64,000 nucleotides of DNA from Loktanella sp. 3ANDIMAR09 (GCF_001420005.1 NZ_LJAK01000013.1:29209-93208); one strand, 5' to 3'. Counted from the first letter of the stretch, positions 1 through 9,616 are shown. Numbers and translations: made by a program. Notes: generated from the sequence alone by a model not told the origin.

Positions 1-375
1 CTGGTCTGGTATGCGGATTATCTGCGGCGCGGGTTGGTCGGACGACCCGGCCCCAAACTGTCGCCACGCGCCAAGGTCATCCACCAATGGCTGCACAAGA
101 CGCTGATCTGGGGCCTGTTTGGCGTGGCGCTGACCGGGTTTCTGCTGGGCCTGACCTCTGACAGGTTGCTCAAGGCCGGTGGTTTTCTGCCCTTTGCGCC
201 GCCACTCGACATGAAGGCCGCGAACGAGATCATCGGCAAGATCCATATCTACGAATACTATCTGCTGGCGGTCATCGCGGTCGGGCATGCGGGGTTCCAC
301 ATCTGGCGCCATGTCAAGCTGCGCGACAACGCGCTGCGCATCATGGCCCCGAAACGCTGGCACCGTTATCTGTGA
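1..375 (+). CDS. Cytochrome b561-type membrane protein, 3' part only
   Basis: The reading frame is open from base 1, so the gene starts before the window; 124 C-terminal residues are visible. They hold one clear membrane helix around WGLFGVALTGFLLGL, a second near YYLLAVIAVGHAGFHIWRH, and several histidines spaced as in b561-type diheme proteins (HQWLH, KIHIYEYY, GHAGFHIWRH), which would ligate heme b within the inner membrane. Family knowledge: such proteins pass electrons between quinones and a partner dehydrogenase. The partner is not visible. It could equally be the gamma subunit of a dehydrogenase, since the N-terminus is missing. No terminator is obvious before the next gene. Confidence 0.65.
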   Translation: MVWYADYLRRGLVGRPGPKLSPRAKVIHQWLHKTLIWGLFGVALTGFLLGLTSDRLLKAGGFLPFAPPLDMKAANEIIGKIHIYEYYLLAVIAVGHAGFHIWRHVKLRDNALRIMAPKRWHRYL

Positions 376-435
376 ATTCGCACTGGCAACGCCGGGAATT
401 CATGCCATCTTGGCCCCCAGATGACCGGAGCCAGC

Positions 436-1539
436 ATGCCCCCCGAAACCGCGCCAATCACCGCCCACCGTTTTCCCTGTGATGCCTGCGGGTCCGACCT
501 GAGGTTCGACCCCGCCAGCGGCGATCTGGTCTGCGATCATTGCGGCAACGTGCAGGCCATCGGCAGCAGCGCCAGCCCCTTTGTGCAGGTCCGCGAACTG
601 GATTTCGCAGCCGCCCTCAACGCGCAATTGCCCGAGGCCGAAATCGAGGAAACCCGCGTGTCGCAATGCCCCAATTGCGGGGCACAGGTCGAATTCGACC
701 CCGATATCCACGCCACCGAATGCCCGTTCTGCGCCACCCCCGTGGTCACGGGCACAGGCACCCATCGCCACATCAAACCCCGCGGCCTGCTGCCGTTTTC
801 CGTGGATGACAGCCAGGTGCATCAGGCGATGATGGACTGGCTGGGCGGGCTGTGGTTCGCCCCCAACGGGCTCAAGGACTACGCCCGCAAGGGCCGGCGC
901 ATGGACGGCATCTATGTCCCCTACTGGACCTTTGATGCGCAGACCCAGTCCGACTATGTCGGGCAGCGCGGCGACGATTACTTTGTCAGCAAACGCGTGA
1001 TGCGCGACGGCAAGATGCAGACCGTTCAGGTACGCAAAACGCGCTGGCGGCGGGCCACGGGCCGGGTCGCACGGTTTTTCGATGATGTGCTGGTGCTGGC
1101 CTCGACGTCATTGCCCAAGACCCACACCGATGCGCTGGAACCCTGGGATCTGTCGGGGCTGGAACCCTATCAGCCTGATTATCTCGCCGGATTTCGCGCC
1201 GAGGCCTATCAGGTGGAATTGCAGGACGGCTTTGCGCAGGCGCGCAGCTACATGGATGCGATGATCCTGCGGGACGTGAAATTCGACATCGGCGGCGACC
1301 GTCAGCAGGTCTCGGACGTGCAGACCCGGATTTCGGACGTCACGTTCAAGCATATCCTGCTGCCGGTCTGGGTTGCGGCCTACAAATACAACGGCCAGTC
1401 CTACCGGTTTGTCGTGAACGGCAGGACCGGACGGGTGCAGGGCGAACGGCCCTATTCCGCGTGGAAGATCGCCTTTGCCGTGATCGTCGGGCTGGTGGTG
1501 GCGCTAACAGTCGGCTACCTATACGCGATGAACGCGTAA
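436..1539 (+). CDS. Zinc-ribbon (TFIIB-type) protein with C-terminal membrane anchor
   Basis: The protein has two CxxC...CxxC zinc ribbons: CDAC/CDHC near residues 15-37 and CPNC/CPFC near residues 76-98. A soluble middle domain rich in aromatic residues follows, then a single membrane helix (IAFAVIVGLVVALTVGYLY) at the very C-terminus. Similar proteins are common in Rhodobacteraceae and are often named replication-factor-Y-like or TFIIB zinc-finger proteins, without known function. I chose ATG 436 because GGAG stands five bases before it; ATG 421 in the same frame has no ribosome binding site. The PfkB gene starts 13 bases downstream, so co-transcription is likely. Confidence 0.7.
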   Translation: MPPETAPITAHRFPCDACGSDLRFDPASGDLVCDHCGNVQAIGSSASPFVQVRELDFAAALNAQLPEAEIEETRVSQCPNCGAQVEFDPDIHATECPFCATPVVTGTGTHRHIKPRGLLPFSVDDSQVHQAMMDWLGGLWFAPNGLKDYARKGRRMDGIYVPYWTFDAQTQSDYVGQRGDDYFVSKRVMRDGKMQTVQVRKTRWRRATGRVARFFDDVLVLASTSLPKTHTDALEPWDLSGLEPYQPDYLAGFRAEAYQVELQDGFAQARSYMDAMILRDVKFDIGGDRQQVSDVQTRISDVTFKHILLPVWVAAYKYNGQSYRFVVNGRTGRVQGERPYSAWKIAFAVIVGLVVALTVGYLYAMNA

Positions 1540-1552
1540 AAAGGACCGACCG

Positions 1553-2458
1553 ATGATCCTCTGTTGTGGCGAAGCCCTGATCGACATGCTGCCCCGAGAC
1601 ACCACTGGCGGCGAGGCCGCATTCGCGCCCTATGCAGGCGGTGCGGTGTTCAATACCGCGATTGCGCTGGGACGGCTGGGATCGCAGGTGCAGTTCTTTT
1701 CGGGCCTGTCATCGGACCTGTTCGGCCAGCAATTGGTGAATGTGCTGCACGAGTCCCGCGTTGATACGGCACCCTGCCACATCAGCGACCGGCCCACGAC
1801 GCTGGCCTTTGTCCGGCTGGTGGACGGCCATGCGACCTATGCGTTCTACGACGAAAACACCGCCGGTCGGATGCTGACGGCGGATGTGCTGCCGCAGGTG
1901 ACGGCGGATGCGCTGTTTTTTGGCGGAATCTCGCTGGTGGTCGAACCCTGCGGCGATGCCTATCGCACCCTGATGCAGCGCAACGCGGATCAAAAGCTGA
2001 TCATGATCGACCCCAACATCCGCCCCGGTTTCATCACCGATGAGGCCGCCTATCGTGCGCGGTTGGCCGATATGCTGGGCATGTCCGACATCATCAAGAT
2101 CTCGGACGAGGATCTGGCGTGGTTGCAGGGCAAGACCGATCCTGCCGCCCTGCTGACAGACGGCGGCCCGCAGGTCGTCTTGTTGACGCGGGGGGCCGAC
2201 GGGGTGACGATCTACACGCGCTACGGGGCCTTTGACGTTGCAGCCCAGCGCGCCGAGGTGGTCGACACCGTGGGGGCGGGTGACACGTTCAACGCCGGGT
2301 TCCTGGCTGGCCTCGACCGGGCCGGGCTGCTGTCCAAGGACGGCGTGCGCCAGGCCAGCGCCGATGACCTGCGGGCCGCAGCCACGCTGGGGGCACAGGC
2401 GGCGGCGATCACGGTCAGCCGCGCGGGTGCGAACCCGCCCTGGTCACACGAACTTTGA
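1553..2458 (+). CDS. PfkB-family sugar kinase, probable fructokinase
   Basis: A 301-residue ribokinase-fold kinase. The N-terminal signature is GGAVFNTAIALGRLG near residue 30, and the C-terminal signature DTVGAGDTFNAGFL near residues 240-253 contains the catalytic aspartate and the anion-hole GAGD. The family phosphorylates sugars or nucleosides with ATP in the cytoplasm; the sequence pattern fits fructokinases best. The amylosucrase-type gene 1.7 kb downstream would release fructose from sucrose, which supports that substrate, but this is inference. dtd starts three bases after its stop, so the two are probably translated from one message. Confidence 0.8.
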   Translation: MILCCGEALIDMLPRDTTGGEAAFAPYAGGAVFNTAIALGRLGSQVQFFSGLSSDLFGQQLVNVLHESRVDTAPCHISDRPTTLAFVRLVDGHATYAFYDENTAGRMLTADVLPQVTADALFFGGISLVVEPCGDAYRTLMQRNADQKLIMIDPNIRPGFITDEAAYRARLADMLGMSDIIKISDEDLAWLQGKTDPAALLTDGGPQVVLLTRGADGVTIYTRYGAFDVAAQRAEVVDTVGAGDTFNAGFLAGLDRAGLLSKDGVRQASADDLRAAATLGAQAAAITVSRAGANPPWSHEL

Positions 2459-2461
2459 TCC

Positions 2462-2899
2462 ATGCGCGCACTGATCCAACGGGTAAGCGAGGCGGCGGTC
2501 CGCGTTGACGGTGACGTGATCGGGGCCACAGGTCCGGGCCTGCTGATCCTGATCTGCGCGATGGAAGGCGACACGCCCGACGCGCCGGACCGGATGGCGG
2601 CCAAGATCGCGAAACTGCGCATCTTCAAGGATGACACGGGCAAGATGAACCGGTCCTTGCTGGACACCGGCGGGTCTGCCCTGATCGTCAGCCAGTTCAC
2701 GCTTGCCGGCGACACCAGCCGTGGCAACAGGCCCGGATTTTCAACCGCGGCGCGCCCCGATGCGGGCCGGGCTGCCTATCTGCGTTTCATCGATGCCGTG
2801 CAGGCCCTGGGCATTCCCACCGCGACCGGCACATTCGGCGCGGACATGGCGGTCAGCCTGACCAACGACGGTCCCGTCACGCTGTGGATCGATCTCTGA
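2462..2899 (+). CDS. dtd: D-aminoacyl-tRNA deacylase
   Basis: A 145-residue protein, the usual length for Dtd. It begins [13 protein letters not shown] and carries the two family motifs: [17 protein letters not shown] (the SQxTL/GxRP-type catalytic region) and a C-terminal [10 protein letters not shown] (NxGPVT). The enzyme hydrolyses D-amino acids from mischarged tRNA, and also glycine from tRNA-Ala, in the cytoplasm. It follows the sugar kinase by three bases. That pairing is conserved only loosely and probably reflects shared transcription rather than a shared pathway. Confidence 0.93.
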   Translation: MRALIQRVSEAAVRVDGDVIGATGPGLLILICAMEGDTPDAPDRMAAKIAKLRIFKDDTGKMNRSLLDTGGSALIVSQFTLAGDTSRGNRPGFSTAARPDAGRAAYLRFIDAVQALGIPTATGTFGADMAVSLTNDGPVTLWIDL

Positions 2900-2959
2900 C
2901 GCGGATTGCAAACCGCCCGGACACGCCCTTAGACTGCAACGGAATATCTGGGGGGCCAC

Positions 2960-4123
2960 ATGACGACAATCACGACAATCGACGACCTCAAGGCGATCTA
3001 CAAACGTCGTGTGCCGCGCATGTTCTACGACTACACCGAAAGCGGCAGCTGGACCGAACAGACGTTCCGCGACAACACGTCGGATTTCGACCTGATCCGC
3101 CTGCGTCAGCGCATTGCCGTGGACATGTCGGACCGCAGGCTGTCCAGCACCATGGCAGGCCAGGAGGTGGCGATGCCGGTGGCCCTGGCCCCCGTCGGGT
3201 TTACCGGCATGCAATCGGCCGACGGTGAAATCAAGGCCGCCCGCGCGGCAGAAGCCTTTGGCGTGCCCTATACCCTGTCCACCATGTCGATCTGTTCGAT
3301 CGAGGATGTTGCAGCCCACACCAGCGAACCGTTCTGGTTCCAGCTCTATGTCATGCGCGACGAGGAATTCGTCGACAACATCATCGCGCGGGCGAAAAAT
3401 GCGGGCGTATCCGCGCTGGTGCTGACGCTGGACCTGCAGGTGCTGGGCCAACGGCACAAGGACCTGAAAAACGGTTTGTCCGCGCCGCCGAAACTGACGC
3501 CTTCCACGATCGCCAATCTGGCGACGAAATGGCGCTGGGGGTTCGAGATGCTGCAAACCAGACGGCACAGTTTCGGCAATATCGTGGGCCATGCGAAAAA
3601 CGTCGAAAACATGGGGTCGCTGTCGTCCTGGACGGCGGAACAATTCGACCCCAAGCTTGACTGGGACACCATTGCCCGGCTCAAGGAAAAATGGGGCGGC
3701 AAACTGATCCTCAAGGGTATTCTGGACCCCGACGACGCCGTGCGGGCCGCCGATCTGGGCTGTGACGCCATCGTTGTCAGCAACCACGGCGGTCGCCAGC
3801 TGGACGGGGCCCTGTCGTCGATCCGCATGTTGCCCAGCATCCTGGCGGCCGTCGGCGACCGGGTCGAGGTCTGGCTCGACAGCGGCATCCGGTCCGGTCA
3901 GGACGTGCTCAAGGCGCGGGCGATGGGGGCGCATGGCGTGATGATCGGGCGGGCCTACATCTATGGTCTGGGTGCCATGGGTCAGGCCGGTGTGACCAAA
4001 TCCCTCGAGGTCATCATGCGCGAACTCGACCTGACCATGGCGCTGTGCGGCAAGCGCGACATCAACACGGTCGATCGCGATATCCTGCTGATCCCCAAGG
4101 ATTTCGAGGGCGAGTGGGCCTAG
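2960..4123 (+). CDS. lldD: FMN-dependent L-lactate dehydrogenase / alpha-hydroxy-acid oxidase
   Basis: A 387-residue TIM-barrel flavoprotein. RVPRMFYDYTESGSW near the N-terminus, the substrate-loop region, and VVSNHGGRQLDG near residue 272 (active-site His followed by the substrate-binding Arg) are hallmark motifs, as is the FMN-phosphate stretch DSGIRSGQDVLKA. The family oxidises L-lactate or related hydroxy acids and passes electrons to quinone or oxygen. The length and sequence are typical of LldD. The start has a strong poly-G Shine-Dalgarno (GGGGGG) just upstream. The exact hydroxy acid cannot be decided from sequence. Confidence 0.88.
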   Translation: MTTITTIDDLKAIYKRRVPRMFYDYTESGSWTEQTFRDNTSDFDLIRLRQRIAVDMSDRRLSSTMAGQEVAMPVALAPVGFTGMQSADGEIKAARAAEAFGVPYTLSTMSICSIEDVAAHTSEPFWFQLYVMRDEEFVDNIIARAKNAGVSALVLTLDLQVLGQRHKDLKNGLSAPPKLTPSTIANLATKWRWGFEMLQTRRHSFGNIVGHAKNVENMGSLSSWTAEQFDPKLDWDTIARLKEKWGGKLILKGILDPDDAVRAADLGCDAIVVSNHGGRQLDGALSSIRMLPSILAAVGDRVEVWLDSGIRSGQDVLKARAMGAHGVMIGRAYIYGLGAMGQAGVTKSLEVIMRELDLTMALCGKRDINTVDRDILLIPKDFEGEWA

Positions 4124-4201
4124 CATCATCTTGCCAGAAATACTCCCGCCGGAGGCATCCGTCACCGGCCAACATCACACCACCCCGAACGGAGCGTCCC
4201 C

Positions 4202-6076
4202 ATGTCAGCCACACCGCGTCGCGGCGTCACGAATGACGAAATCTTTGCGCTGCGCTGGGACCGTGGTCAGCGAGACCTGATCGGGCCGCTGCACCGGCTT
4301 TACGGTGGCGATACGCTGGCGTTGATGGACCGCCTGCGGGATCTGCTGAAAAAACACTGGCGCGCCCGGCCCGGCGATCTGCGCCGTCTGGATCTGGTGC
4401 GCGATCTGAACCCCGACTGGTTCCTGTCCGAGGACATGGTCGCCTATGTGTTCTACATCGACCGGTTTGCGGGTGATCTGAAACACCTGCCGTCGCGGAT
4501 TCCCTACCTGCAGGACATGGGTGTCACCTATGCCCATATGATGCCATGCCTGATGCCGCGCCCCGGTGCCAATGACGGCGGCTATGCGGTCATGGATTAC
4601 ACCGCGATCAATCCAGACCTCGGCACGATGGCGGATTTCCAGCAGTCGAACCTGCAACTGCGCGCCGCGGGCATCAGTCCCGTCATCGACATGGTGCTGA
4701 ACCACACCGCCAAGGAACACGCATGGGCCGCCCGGGCGCGGGCGGGTGATCCGTTCTATCAGGCGTTCTACCGGATGTTCGATGATGACACCCTGCCGAA
4801 ACAATACGAGGAAACACTGGTCGAAATCTTTCCCGATCAGGCCCCCGGAAATTTCACCTATTACGACGATATGGGCAAATGGGTCTGGACGACCTTCAAC
4901 GAATACCAGTGGGACCTGAACTGGGAAAACCCGGAGGTGTTTCTGGCTGTCCTCGACACGATCCTGTTTCTCGCCAACCGCGGGGTCGAGGTGTTCCGGC
5001 TGGATGCGGTGGCGTTCATGTGGAAACAGATGGGCACGTCCTGCCAGAACCTGCCCCAGGTGCACGACATCCTGCAGGCGCTGACGCAGGCCACGCGCGT
5101 CTGCGCACCAGCCGTCATCCACAAGGCCGAGGCCATCGTCGGACCGCAGGATCTGGTGCCCTATCTGGGCACCGGCAGTCACGCGGGCCGCGAGAGCCAG
5201 CTTGCCTATCACAACAATCTGATGGTGCAATTCTGGTCCACATTGGCCAGCGGCGACAGCCGGCTGATAACATACGTGTTGAAAACGCATTTCCCCGAAA
5301 GTTTTCGACGTGCGTCATTCGCCCCCTATATCCGCTGCCATGACGACATCGGCTGGGCGATCACGCCAGAGGACACGGTGCATATCCCCCATATGGACGC
5401 CAAGGCGCACCGCAATTTCCTGTCCGATTTCTACAACGGCAGTCACCCCGGCAGTTTCGCGCGCGGGGCCGATTTCCAGGTGAACGCGGAAACCGGCGAC
5501 CGGCGCACCAACGGCACCTTTGCCAGCCTCGCGGGGCTGGAGGCCGCGTCGACCCCGGCCGAGGTCGACACGGCGATCGCCCGCATCAAACTGGGCCATG
5601 CGCTGATTGCCAGCTATGGCGGGATTCCCCTGATCTACATGGGCGATGAAATCGGGATGCTGAACGATCATTCCTATCTGGACGATCCCGCCCGCGCTGA
5701 CGACGGCCGCTGGATGCAGCGCCCCATGATGGATTGGGACGCCGCGGCGCAAACCGATGGGCCATCCGCCCGGATCAGGGCGGATCTGCGCCACATCATC
5801 CAGACCCGCAAGGCCACGCCGCAATTCGCAGGCACGGTGCCGACACGGGTGCTGGATACCGGACATCGCGCCCTGTTCGTCTATCAGCGCCTGGGCGATG
5901 ACCGCGAGGTGACATGCATCGTCAATTTCACCGGTGACACGCAAAACCTCTGGGCCGAGGATGCGATGCTGCGTGACCTGCCCCATGCCGATTTGCTGAC
6001 CGGAACACCGCTGACGCCGACCCACGGGCAAATCACGCTGGCCCCCTATCAGTCGATGTGGCTGCGACCGGTCTGA
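4202..6076 (+). CDS. Amylosucrase-type GH13 alpha-glucosyl enzyme
   Basis: A 624-residue GH13 enzyme, close to the length of Neisseria amylosucrase. An N-terminal helical region is followed by the barrel motifs: [10 protein letters not shown] (region I), VFRLDAVAF with the nucleophile Asp (region II), VIHKAEAIV with the acid/base Glu (region III) and [10 protein letters not shown] with the transition-state Asp (region IV). The HDDIGW context is characteristic of amylosucrase and sucrose hydrolase and differs from ordinary amylases. Such enzymes cleave sucrose, releasing fructose, and build an alpha-glucan or hydrolyse. No signal peptide is seen, so it is probably cytoplasmic. Polymerase and hydrolase activity cannot be told apart here. 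Confidence 0.8.
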   Translation: MSATPRRGVTNDEIFALRWDRGQRDLIGPLHRLYGGDTLALMDRLRDLLKKHWRARPGDLRRLDLVRDLNPDWFLSEDMVAYVFYIDRFAGDLKHLPSRIPYLQDMGVTYAHMMPCLMPRPGANDGGYAVMDYTAINPDLGTMADFQQSNLQLRAAGISPVIDMVLNHTAKEHAWAARARAGDPFYQAFYRMFDDDTLPKQYEETLVEIFPDQAPGNFTYYDDMGKWVWTTFNEYQWDLNWENPEVFLAVLDTILFLANRGVEVFRLDAVAFMWKQMGTSCQNLPQVHDILQALTQATRVCAPAVIHKAEAIVGPQDLVPYLGTGSHAGRESQLAYHNNLMVQFWSTLASGDSRLITYVLKTHFPESFRRASFAPYIRCHDDIGWAITPEDTVHIPHMDAKAHRNFLSDFYNGSHPGSFARGADFQVNAETGDRRTNGTFASLAGLEAASTPAEVDTAIARIKLGHALIASYGGIPLIYMGDEIGMLNDHSYLDDPARADDGRWMQRPMMDWDAAAQTDGPSARIRADLRHIIQTRKATPQFAGTVPTRVLDTGHRALFVYQRLGDDREVTCIVNFTGDTQNLWAEDAMLRDLPHADLLTGTPLTPTHGQITLAPYQSMWLRPV

Positions 6077-6145
6077 AACCCACGCTGGCTGTGCAGAATC
6101 CACCTTTTCAAGCGGGACGCGACATCCTATAGGGGCGGCTCACCC

Positions 6146-6174
6146 GGCGCCATGCACCCTTGGAGGATGGCGCC
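6146..6174 (+). promoter_or_regulatory. Hairpin in the rplY leader
   Basis: GGCGCCAT (6146-6153) pairs perfectly with ATGGCGCC (6167-6174) across a 13-base loop that contains GGAGG. A T-rich stretch (CCTTTATTATTT) follows, then the rplY Shine-Dalgarno GGAG at 6187. A promoter-like TATAGG lies near 6128-6133. The hairpin could be an attenuator, an mRNA-stability element or a protein-binding leader; no known family was recognised. Confidence 0.4.
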
Positions 6175-6197
6175 CCTTTATTATTTGGAGATACCAC

Positions 6198-6845
6198 ATG
6201 GCTGACAAGATCCCTGATCTGCACGCCGAGGTTCGCGCGGGGACAGGCAAGGGGGCCGCCCGCCAAGCTCGTCGCGACGGACAAGTTCCCGGAATCGTTT
6301 ATGGTGGCGGCGCTGACCCGTTGTCGATCAACCTCGATTTCAACAAGCTGCTGACGCGCCTGCGCAAGGGCCGTTTCATGTCCACGCTGTTCAACCTCAA
6401 GGTTGAAGGCCACGACGACGTCCGCGTCATCTGCCGCGGTGTCCAGCGCCATGTGGTCAAGGATCTGCCGATCCACATCGACCTGATGCGCCTCAAGCGC
6501 ACCAGCCGCGTCAACATCTTTATTCCGGTCACCTTCCTGAACGAAGACACCAGCCGCGGCCTGAAGGCTGGCGGTGTGCTGGGCGTGGTCCGCAACGAAG
6601 TCGAGATGAACGTGCTGGCCGGTGATATCCCCGACGAGCTGACGGTCGATCTGGCTGACGCACAGATCGGTGACACCATCCACTTTAGCGATCTGACCGT
6701 CCCCGAGGGCGCAAACCCGGTCATCAGCGACCGCGATTTCGTCATCGCAACCATCAGCGCACCGCGCGCGCTGGCCGCCGATGACGGCGACGACGATGTC
6801 GCAGCGGACGAGGTCCCCGCGACCGAAATGGGCGACGCTGAATAA
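6198..6845 (+). CDS. rplY: 50S ribosomal protein L25 (bL25, CTC/TL5 type)
   Basis: A 215-residue protein with the N-terminal L25 domain ([20 protein letters not shown], then PGIVYGGG), which binds 5S rRNA, and the C-terminal TL5 beta domain. It ends in the usual acidic tail ([21 protein letters not shown]). This long form is normal for alphaproteobacteria. GGAG eight bases before ATG supports the start. pth follows after a strong terminator, as is common in this order. Confidence 0.97.
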   Translation: MADKIPDLHAEVRAGTGKGAARQARRDGQVPGIVYGGGADPLSINLDFNKLLTRLRKGRFMSTLFNLKVEGHDDVRVICRGVQRHVVKDLPIHIDLMRLKRTSRVNIFIPVTFLNEDTSRGLKAGGVLGVVRNEVEMNVLAGDIPDELTVDLADAQIGDTIHFSDLTVPEGANPVISDRDFVIATISAPRALAADDGDDDVAADEVPATEMGDAE

Positions 6846-6867
6846 GCAAGCCTGCTGAAGCAGTCTG

Positions 6868-6895
6868 AAACGGGGCCCATTGCGGGCCCCGTTTT
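6868..6895 (+). terminator. Rho-independent terminator after rplY
   Basis: An 11-bp perfect stem, AAACGGGGCCC (6868-6878) with GGGCCCCGTTT (6884-6894), and a five-base loop, followed by T. It lies 23 bases after the rplY stop and 50 bases before pth. It should end or attenuate rplY transcription, so pth needs either its own promoter or readthrough. Confidence 0.85.
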
Positions 6896-6944
6896 GCATT
6901 TGACGCCTCTTTTCGTTTCTGCACACGACACCTATGGTGACCCC

Positions 6945-7619
6945 ATGAAACTGATCACCGGCCTTGGCAATCCTGGCGCGCAATACGCGGGCCATCGACA
7001 CAACATCGGCTTTATGGCGCTGGACCGTATTGCTGACGATCACGGGTTTTCGCCCTGGCGGTCGAAATTCAACGGGCTGGTGTCCGAAGGACGGTTCGGA
7101 CCCGACAAGGTCGTGCTGCTGAAACCGCAGACCTTCATGAACGATTCAGGCCGGTCCGTGCAGGCCGCAAGCGCGTTCCACAAGATCGACGTGGCCGATG
7201 TGATCGTGTTCCACGACGAACTGGACCTGGCCCCCGGCAAGGTGCGGCTGAAAACCGGTGGCGGTCACGCAGGGCACAACGGGTTGCGGTCGATCCACGC
7301 GCATCTGTCGCCCGAATACGACCGCGTGCGGTTGGGGATCGGCCATCCCGGCCACAAGGACCGGGTGGCCGGATACGTGCTGCATGATTTCGCCAAGGCC
7401 GATCAGGACTGGCTGGACGACGTGCTGCGCGGCATTTCCGACGGTATCGCAGAGCTGGTTGCAGGCCACGGCGACCGGTTCCTGAACGCGATCGCACAGC
7501 GGGTGGCCCCGCCGCGATCCTCGACCACGGCACCCAAACCGAAACCCGCCCCGACACCACCGGATAACGCCGAGGACACCCGCAGCGCGATGCAAAAGCT
7601 GATGGACCGTTTCAAGTGA
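6945..7619 (+). CDS. pth: Peptidyl-tRNA hydrolase
   Basis: A 224-residue enzyme beginning MKLITGLGNPG, the standard N-terminus of the family; in-frame codons further upstream would run through the rplY terminator. The conserved GHRHNIGFMALD contains the catalytic His, and TFMNDSGRSV, FHDELDL (Asp) and GGHAGHNGLRSI follow in order. It recycles peptidyl-tRNA in the cytoplasm. The C-terminus has a Pro/Thr/Lys-rich extension before MQKLMDRFK. Its stop TGA shares a base with the ATG of the next gene. Confidence 0.96.
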   Translation: MKLITGLGNPGAQYAGHRHNIGFMALDRIADDHGFSPWRSKFNGLVSEGRFGPDKVVLLKPQTFMNDSGRSVQAASAFHKIDVADVIVFHDELDLAPGKVRLKTGGGHAGHNGLRSIHAHLSPEYDRVRLGIGHPGHKDRVAGYVLHDFAKADQDWLDDVLRGISDGIAELVAGHGDRFLNAIAQRVAPPRSSTTAPKPKPAPTPPDNAEDTRSAMQKLMDRFK

Positions 7620-8662
7620 TGCCTGCGCGCATCAGGGAGGCCTTTGTCACACAGGCCGCCCATTGCGCAGCACTTGGGTCACCTTTCATGGAACGGTTGT
7701 GCGGGCTGCTGGCGGTGCGCGACTGGCCCGAGGGTGACATCCGGGATCGCATTTTCGATTGGCCGGGCGATCCGTCGAGCGGCGGGAGTTCCGTACCATT
7801 GCGATTGGCCGGGGCGTTGCATGCGCTGAAACTGACCGGCGATCCGGTGCTGACACCCGCCTACCCGCCGCATCAGGTCAGCGATGACGCATTATGGGAT
7901 GCGGTCTGCGCCAGTCTGGTGGGTCAGGCGACGTTTATTGACGATTTCATCGACAGCCCGCCACAGACAAACGAGGTGCGCCGCGCGGCTGCGATCATTG
8001 CCGCCGCCCATTACGTCGGTGCGTTGCACCCCCTCCCCCTGCGGGTGTCGGAACTGGGGGCCAGCGGCGGGTTGAACCTGATGTTCGACCGCTTTGCGCT
8101 GGCCTTGCCCGGGGCGACCCTTGGACCACCGGCGCCCGCGCTGACGCTGACCCCGGATTGGTCAGGGGCCTTGCCGCCGCTGGATGCGCCGCAGGTGGTG
8201 GCGCGCGGCGGCGTCGATCTGCGCCCCGTTGATCCGCACACAAGCGCGGGATCAGCGCGGTTGCAGGCCTACCTCTGGGCGGACCAGCCCGACCGGTTGA
8301 CGCTGACGCAGGCTGCGATTGTCGCAGCGGGCCCCGCCCCGGCGCAGGGGGATGCAATCGACTGGCTGGCCCCACGACTGGCCCATGTGCCGGGACAGAC
8401 GCATCTGATCTATCACACGATTGCCTGGCAGTATTTTCCCACGCCCGTGCAGGATCGTGGCCGGTCCCTGATCGAGGCCGCTGGCGCGCTGGCGACGCAA
8501 CACAACCCGCTGGCCTGGGTCGCGATGGAGGCCGACACCAACGCAGGCGGTGCCGCGCTGACATTGCGGCTGTGGCCCGGTGAGCTGACCATTCCGCTGG
8601 GCCGCGTCGATTTTCACGGGCGCTGGATCGACTGGACGGCACCGGTGCCTGTGCTACTTTAA
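7619..8662 (+). CDS. DUF2332 family protein
   Basis: About 347 residues, recognisable as DUF2332 by LRVSELGASGGLNLMFDRF near residue 140, which resembles the glycine-rich nucleotide or SAM-binding loop of methyltransferase folds. A C-terminal half ending in WAMEADTNAGG is followed by a conserved beta-rich tail. The function of the family is unknown. ATG 7619 overlaps the pth stop by one base, indicating translational coupling; a GTG one codon upstream is possible. The DUF2237 gene follows after four bases. Confidence 0.8.
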   Translation: MPARIREAFVTQAAHCAALGSPFMERLCGLLAVRDWPEGDIRDRIFDWPGDPSSGGSSVPLRLAGALHALKLTGDPVLTPAYPPHQVSDDALWDAVCASLVGQATFIDDFIDSPPQTNEVRRAAAIIAAAHYVGALHPLPLRVSELGASGGLNLMFDRFALALPGATLGPPAPALTLTPDWSGALPPLDAPQVVARGGVDLRPVDPHTSAGSARLQAYLWADQPDRLTLTQAAIVAAGPAPAQGDAIDWLAPRLAHVPGQTHLIYHTIAWQYFPTPVQDRGRSLIEAAGALATQHNPLAWVAMEADTNAGGAALTLRLWPGELTIPLGRVDFHGRWIDWTAPVPVLL

Positions 8663-8666
8663 TCCC

Positions 8667-9041
8667 ATGCAAAAAGATCCCTCATTCAACGTCCTTGGTG
8701 GCCCACTTGCGCCCTGTTCAACCGACCCCATGACCGGATTTTTCCGCACCGGGTCCTGCGATACCTGTGCGCAGGATCAGGGCAGCCACACCGTCTGTGC
8801 TGTGCTGACGGCGGAATTTCTGGCCTATTCGAAATATGTCGGCAACGATCTGTCCACGCCGCGCCCGGAATACGGGTTTCCGGGGCTGAAACCCGGCGAC
8901 AGCTGGTGTCTTTGTGCGGGACGGTTCATGCAGGCCCACGCCGAAGGCTGCGCGCCACAGGTCGATCTGGCCGCAACCCACGTCCGGGCGACCGAAATCG
9001 TTCCGGTGGACGTGCTGCGTTTGTACGACAAGGACGCATGA
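8667..9041 (+). CDS. DUF2237 family protein
   Basis: A 124-residue soluble protein typical of DUF2237. It begins NVLGGPLAPCSTDPMTGFFR, has five further cysteines (CDTC, VC, CLC and GC), and contains GFPGLKPGDSWCLCAGRF, the core signature. It ends EIVPVDVLRLYDKDA. No enzymatic activity is established for the family; the cysteine pattern might bind metal, which is inference. The next gene's ATG overlaps its stop codon (ATGATG across 9038-9043), so these genes are expressed together. Confidence 0.8.
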   Translation: MQKDPSFNVLGGPLAPCSTDPMTGFFRTGSCDTCAQDQGSHTVCAVLTAEFLAYSKYVGNDLSTPRPEYGFPGLKPGDSWCLCAGRFMQAHAEGCAPQVDLAATHVRATEIVPVDVLRLYDKDA

Positions 9042-9616
9042 TGCTGCGGAATGCGGTCTGCCTTGCGCTGCTGGCCTCGCCCCTTGCGGCACAGGACATG
9101 GTACGCCCTGCCGATCAGGTGCGGCTGGACGCGCTGGATGCGGCCGCAGGATCAGCACTGCTGACGGCACTGGCGGGCGGCGGGCGCGGCGACGTGGACC
9201 TGCTGCAAGAGGTGATGGAAGGTGCGCCACTGGCCCCGATCCAGACCACATTGCCCGGTGACTGGCAGTGCCGCACGCTGAAACTGGGCGGTGATGCCGC
9301 ATTGGTCGTCTATGCGCCATTCGATTGCACGATCACGGCTGACGGCGACGGTTTCATCCTGACCAAGACCACGGGATCGCAACGCCTGACGGGGCGCATC
9401 ACACTGGCACCCGAGGGCATGGTGCTGACCGCGACAGGCCATGTCGCAGAGGTCGCACCGGTTCCCTATGCCGATCTGGCGGATGATTTCGAAACCGACG
9501 GCACCCTGTGGCCCATCGTGGGGCGTGTGGAACAACCCGCGCCCGACCGCGCGCGCATCCTGATGCCATTACCCGCGCTCGAGTCCGAGTTCGACGTGCT
9601 CTCCTTGCGGCGGTGA
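9038..9616 (+). CDS. Secreted protein of unknown function (DUF4893-like)
   Basis: A 192-residue protein with a Sec signal peptide (MMLRNAVCLALLASPLAAQD, cleavage after AQ). Its mature part has WQCRTLKLGG and a cysteine-containing FDCTIT strand, which could form one disulfide; this resembles DUF4893 proteins, a moderate-confidence match. It is the last gene of the rplY/pth/DUF2332/DUF2237 run, coupled by overlap to the preceding stop. Its 3' end overlaps the 3' end of the convergent LuxR-type gene by 48 bases, so the two reading frames share coding DNA. Confidence 0.65.
   Translation: MMLRNAVCLALLASPLAAQDMVRPADQVRLDALDAAAGSALLTALAGGGRGDVDLLQEVMEGAPLAPIQTTLPGDWQCRTLKLGGDAALVVYAPFDCTITADGDGFILTKTTGSQRLTGRITLAPEGMVLTATGHVAEVAPVPYADLADDFETDGTLWPIVGRVEQPAPDRARILMPLPALESEFDVLSLRR

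Noticed and set aside
2741..4165. 474-codon minus-strand frame across lldD
   Set aside because: The FMN-enzyme motifs are on the plus strand with a strong ribosome binding site; the minus-strand translation shows no family features.
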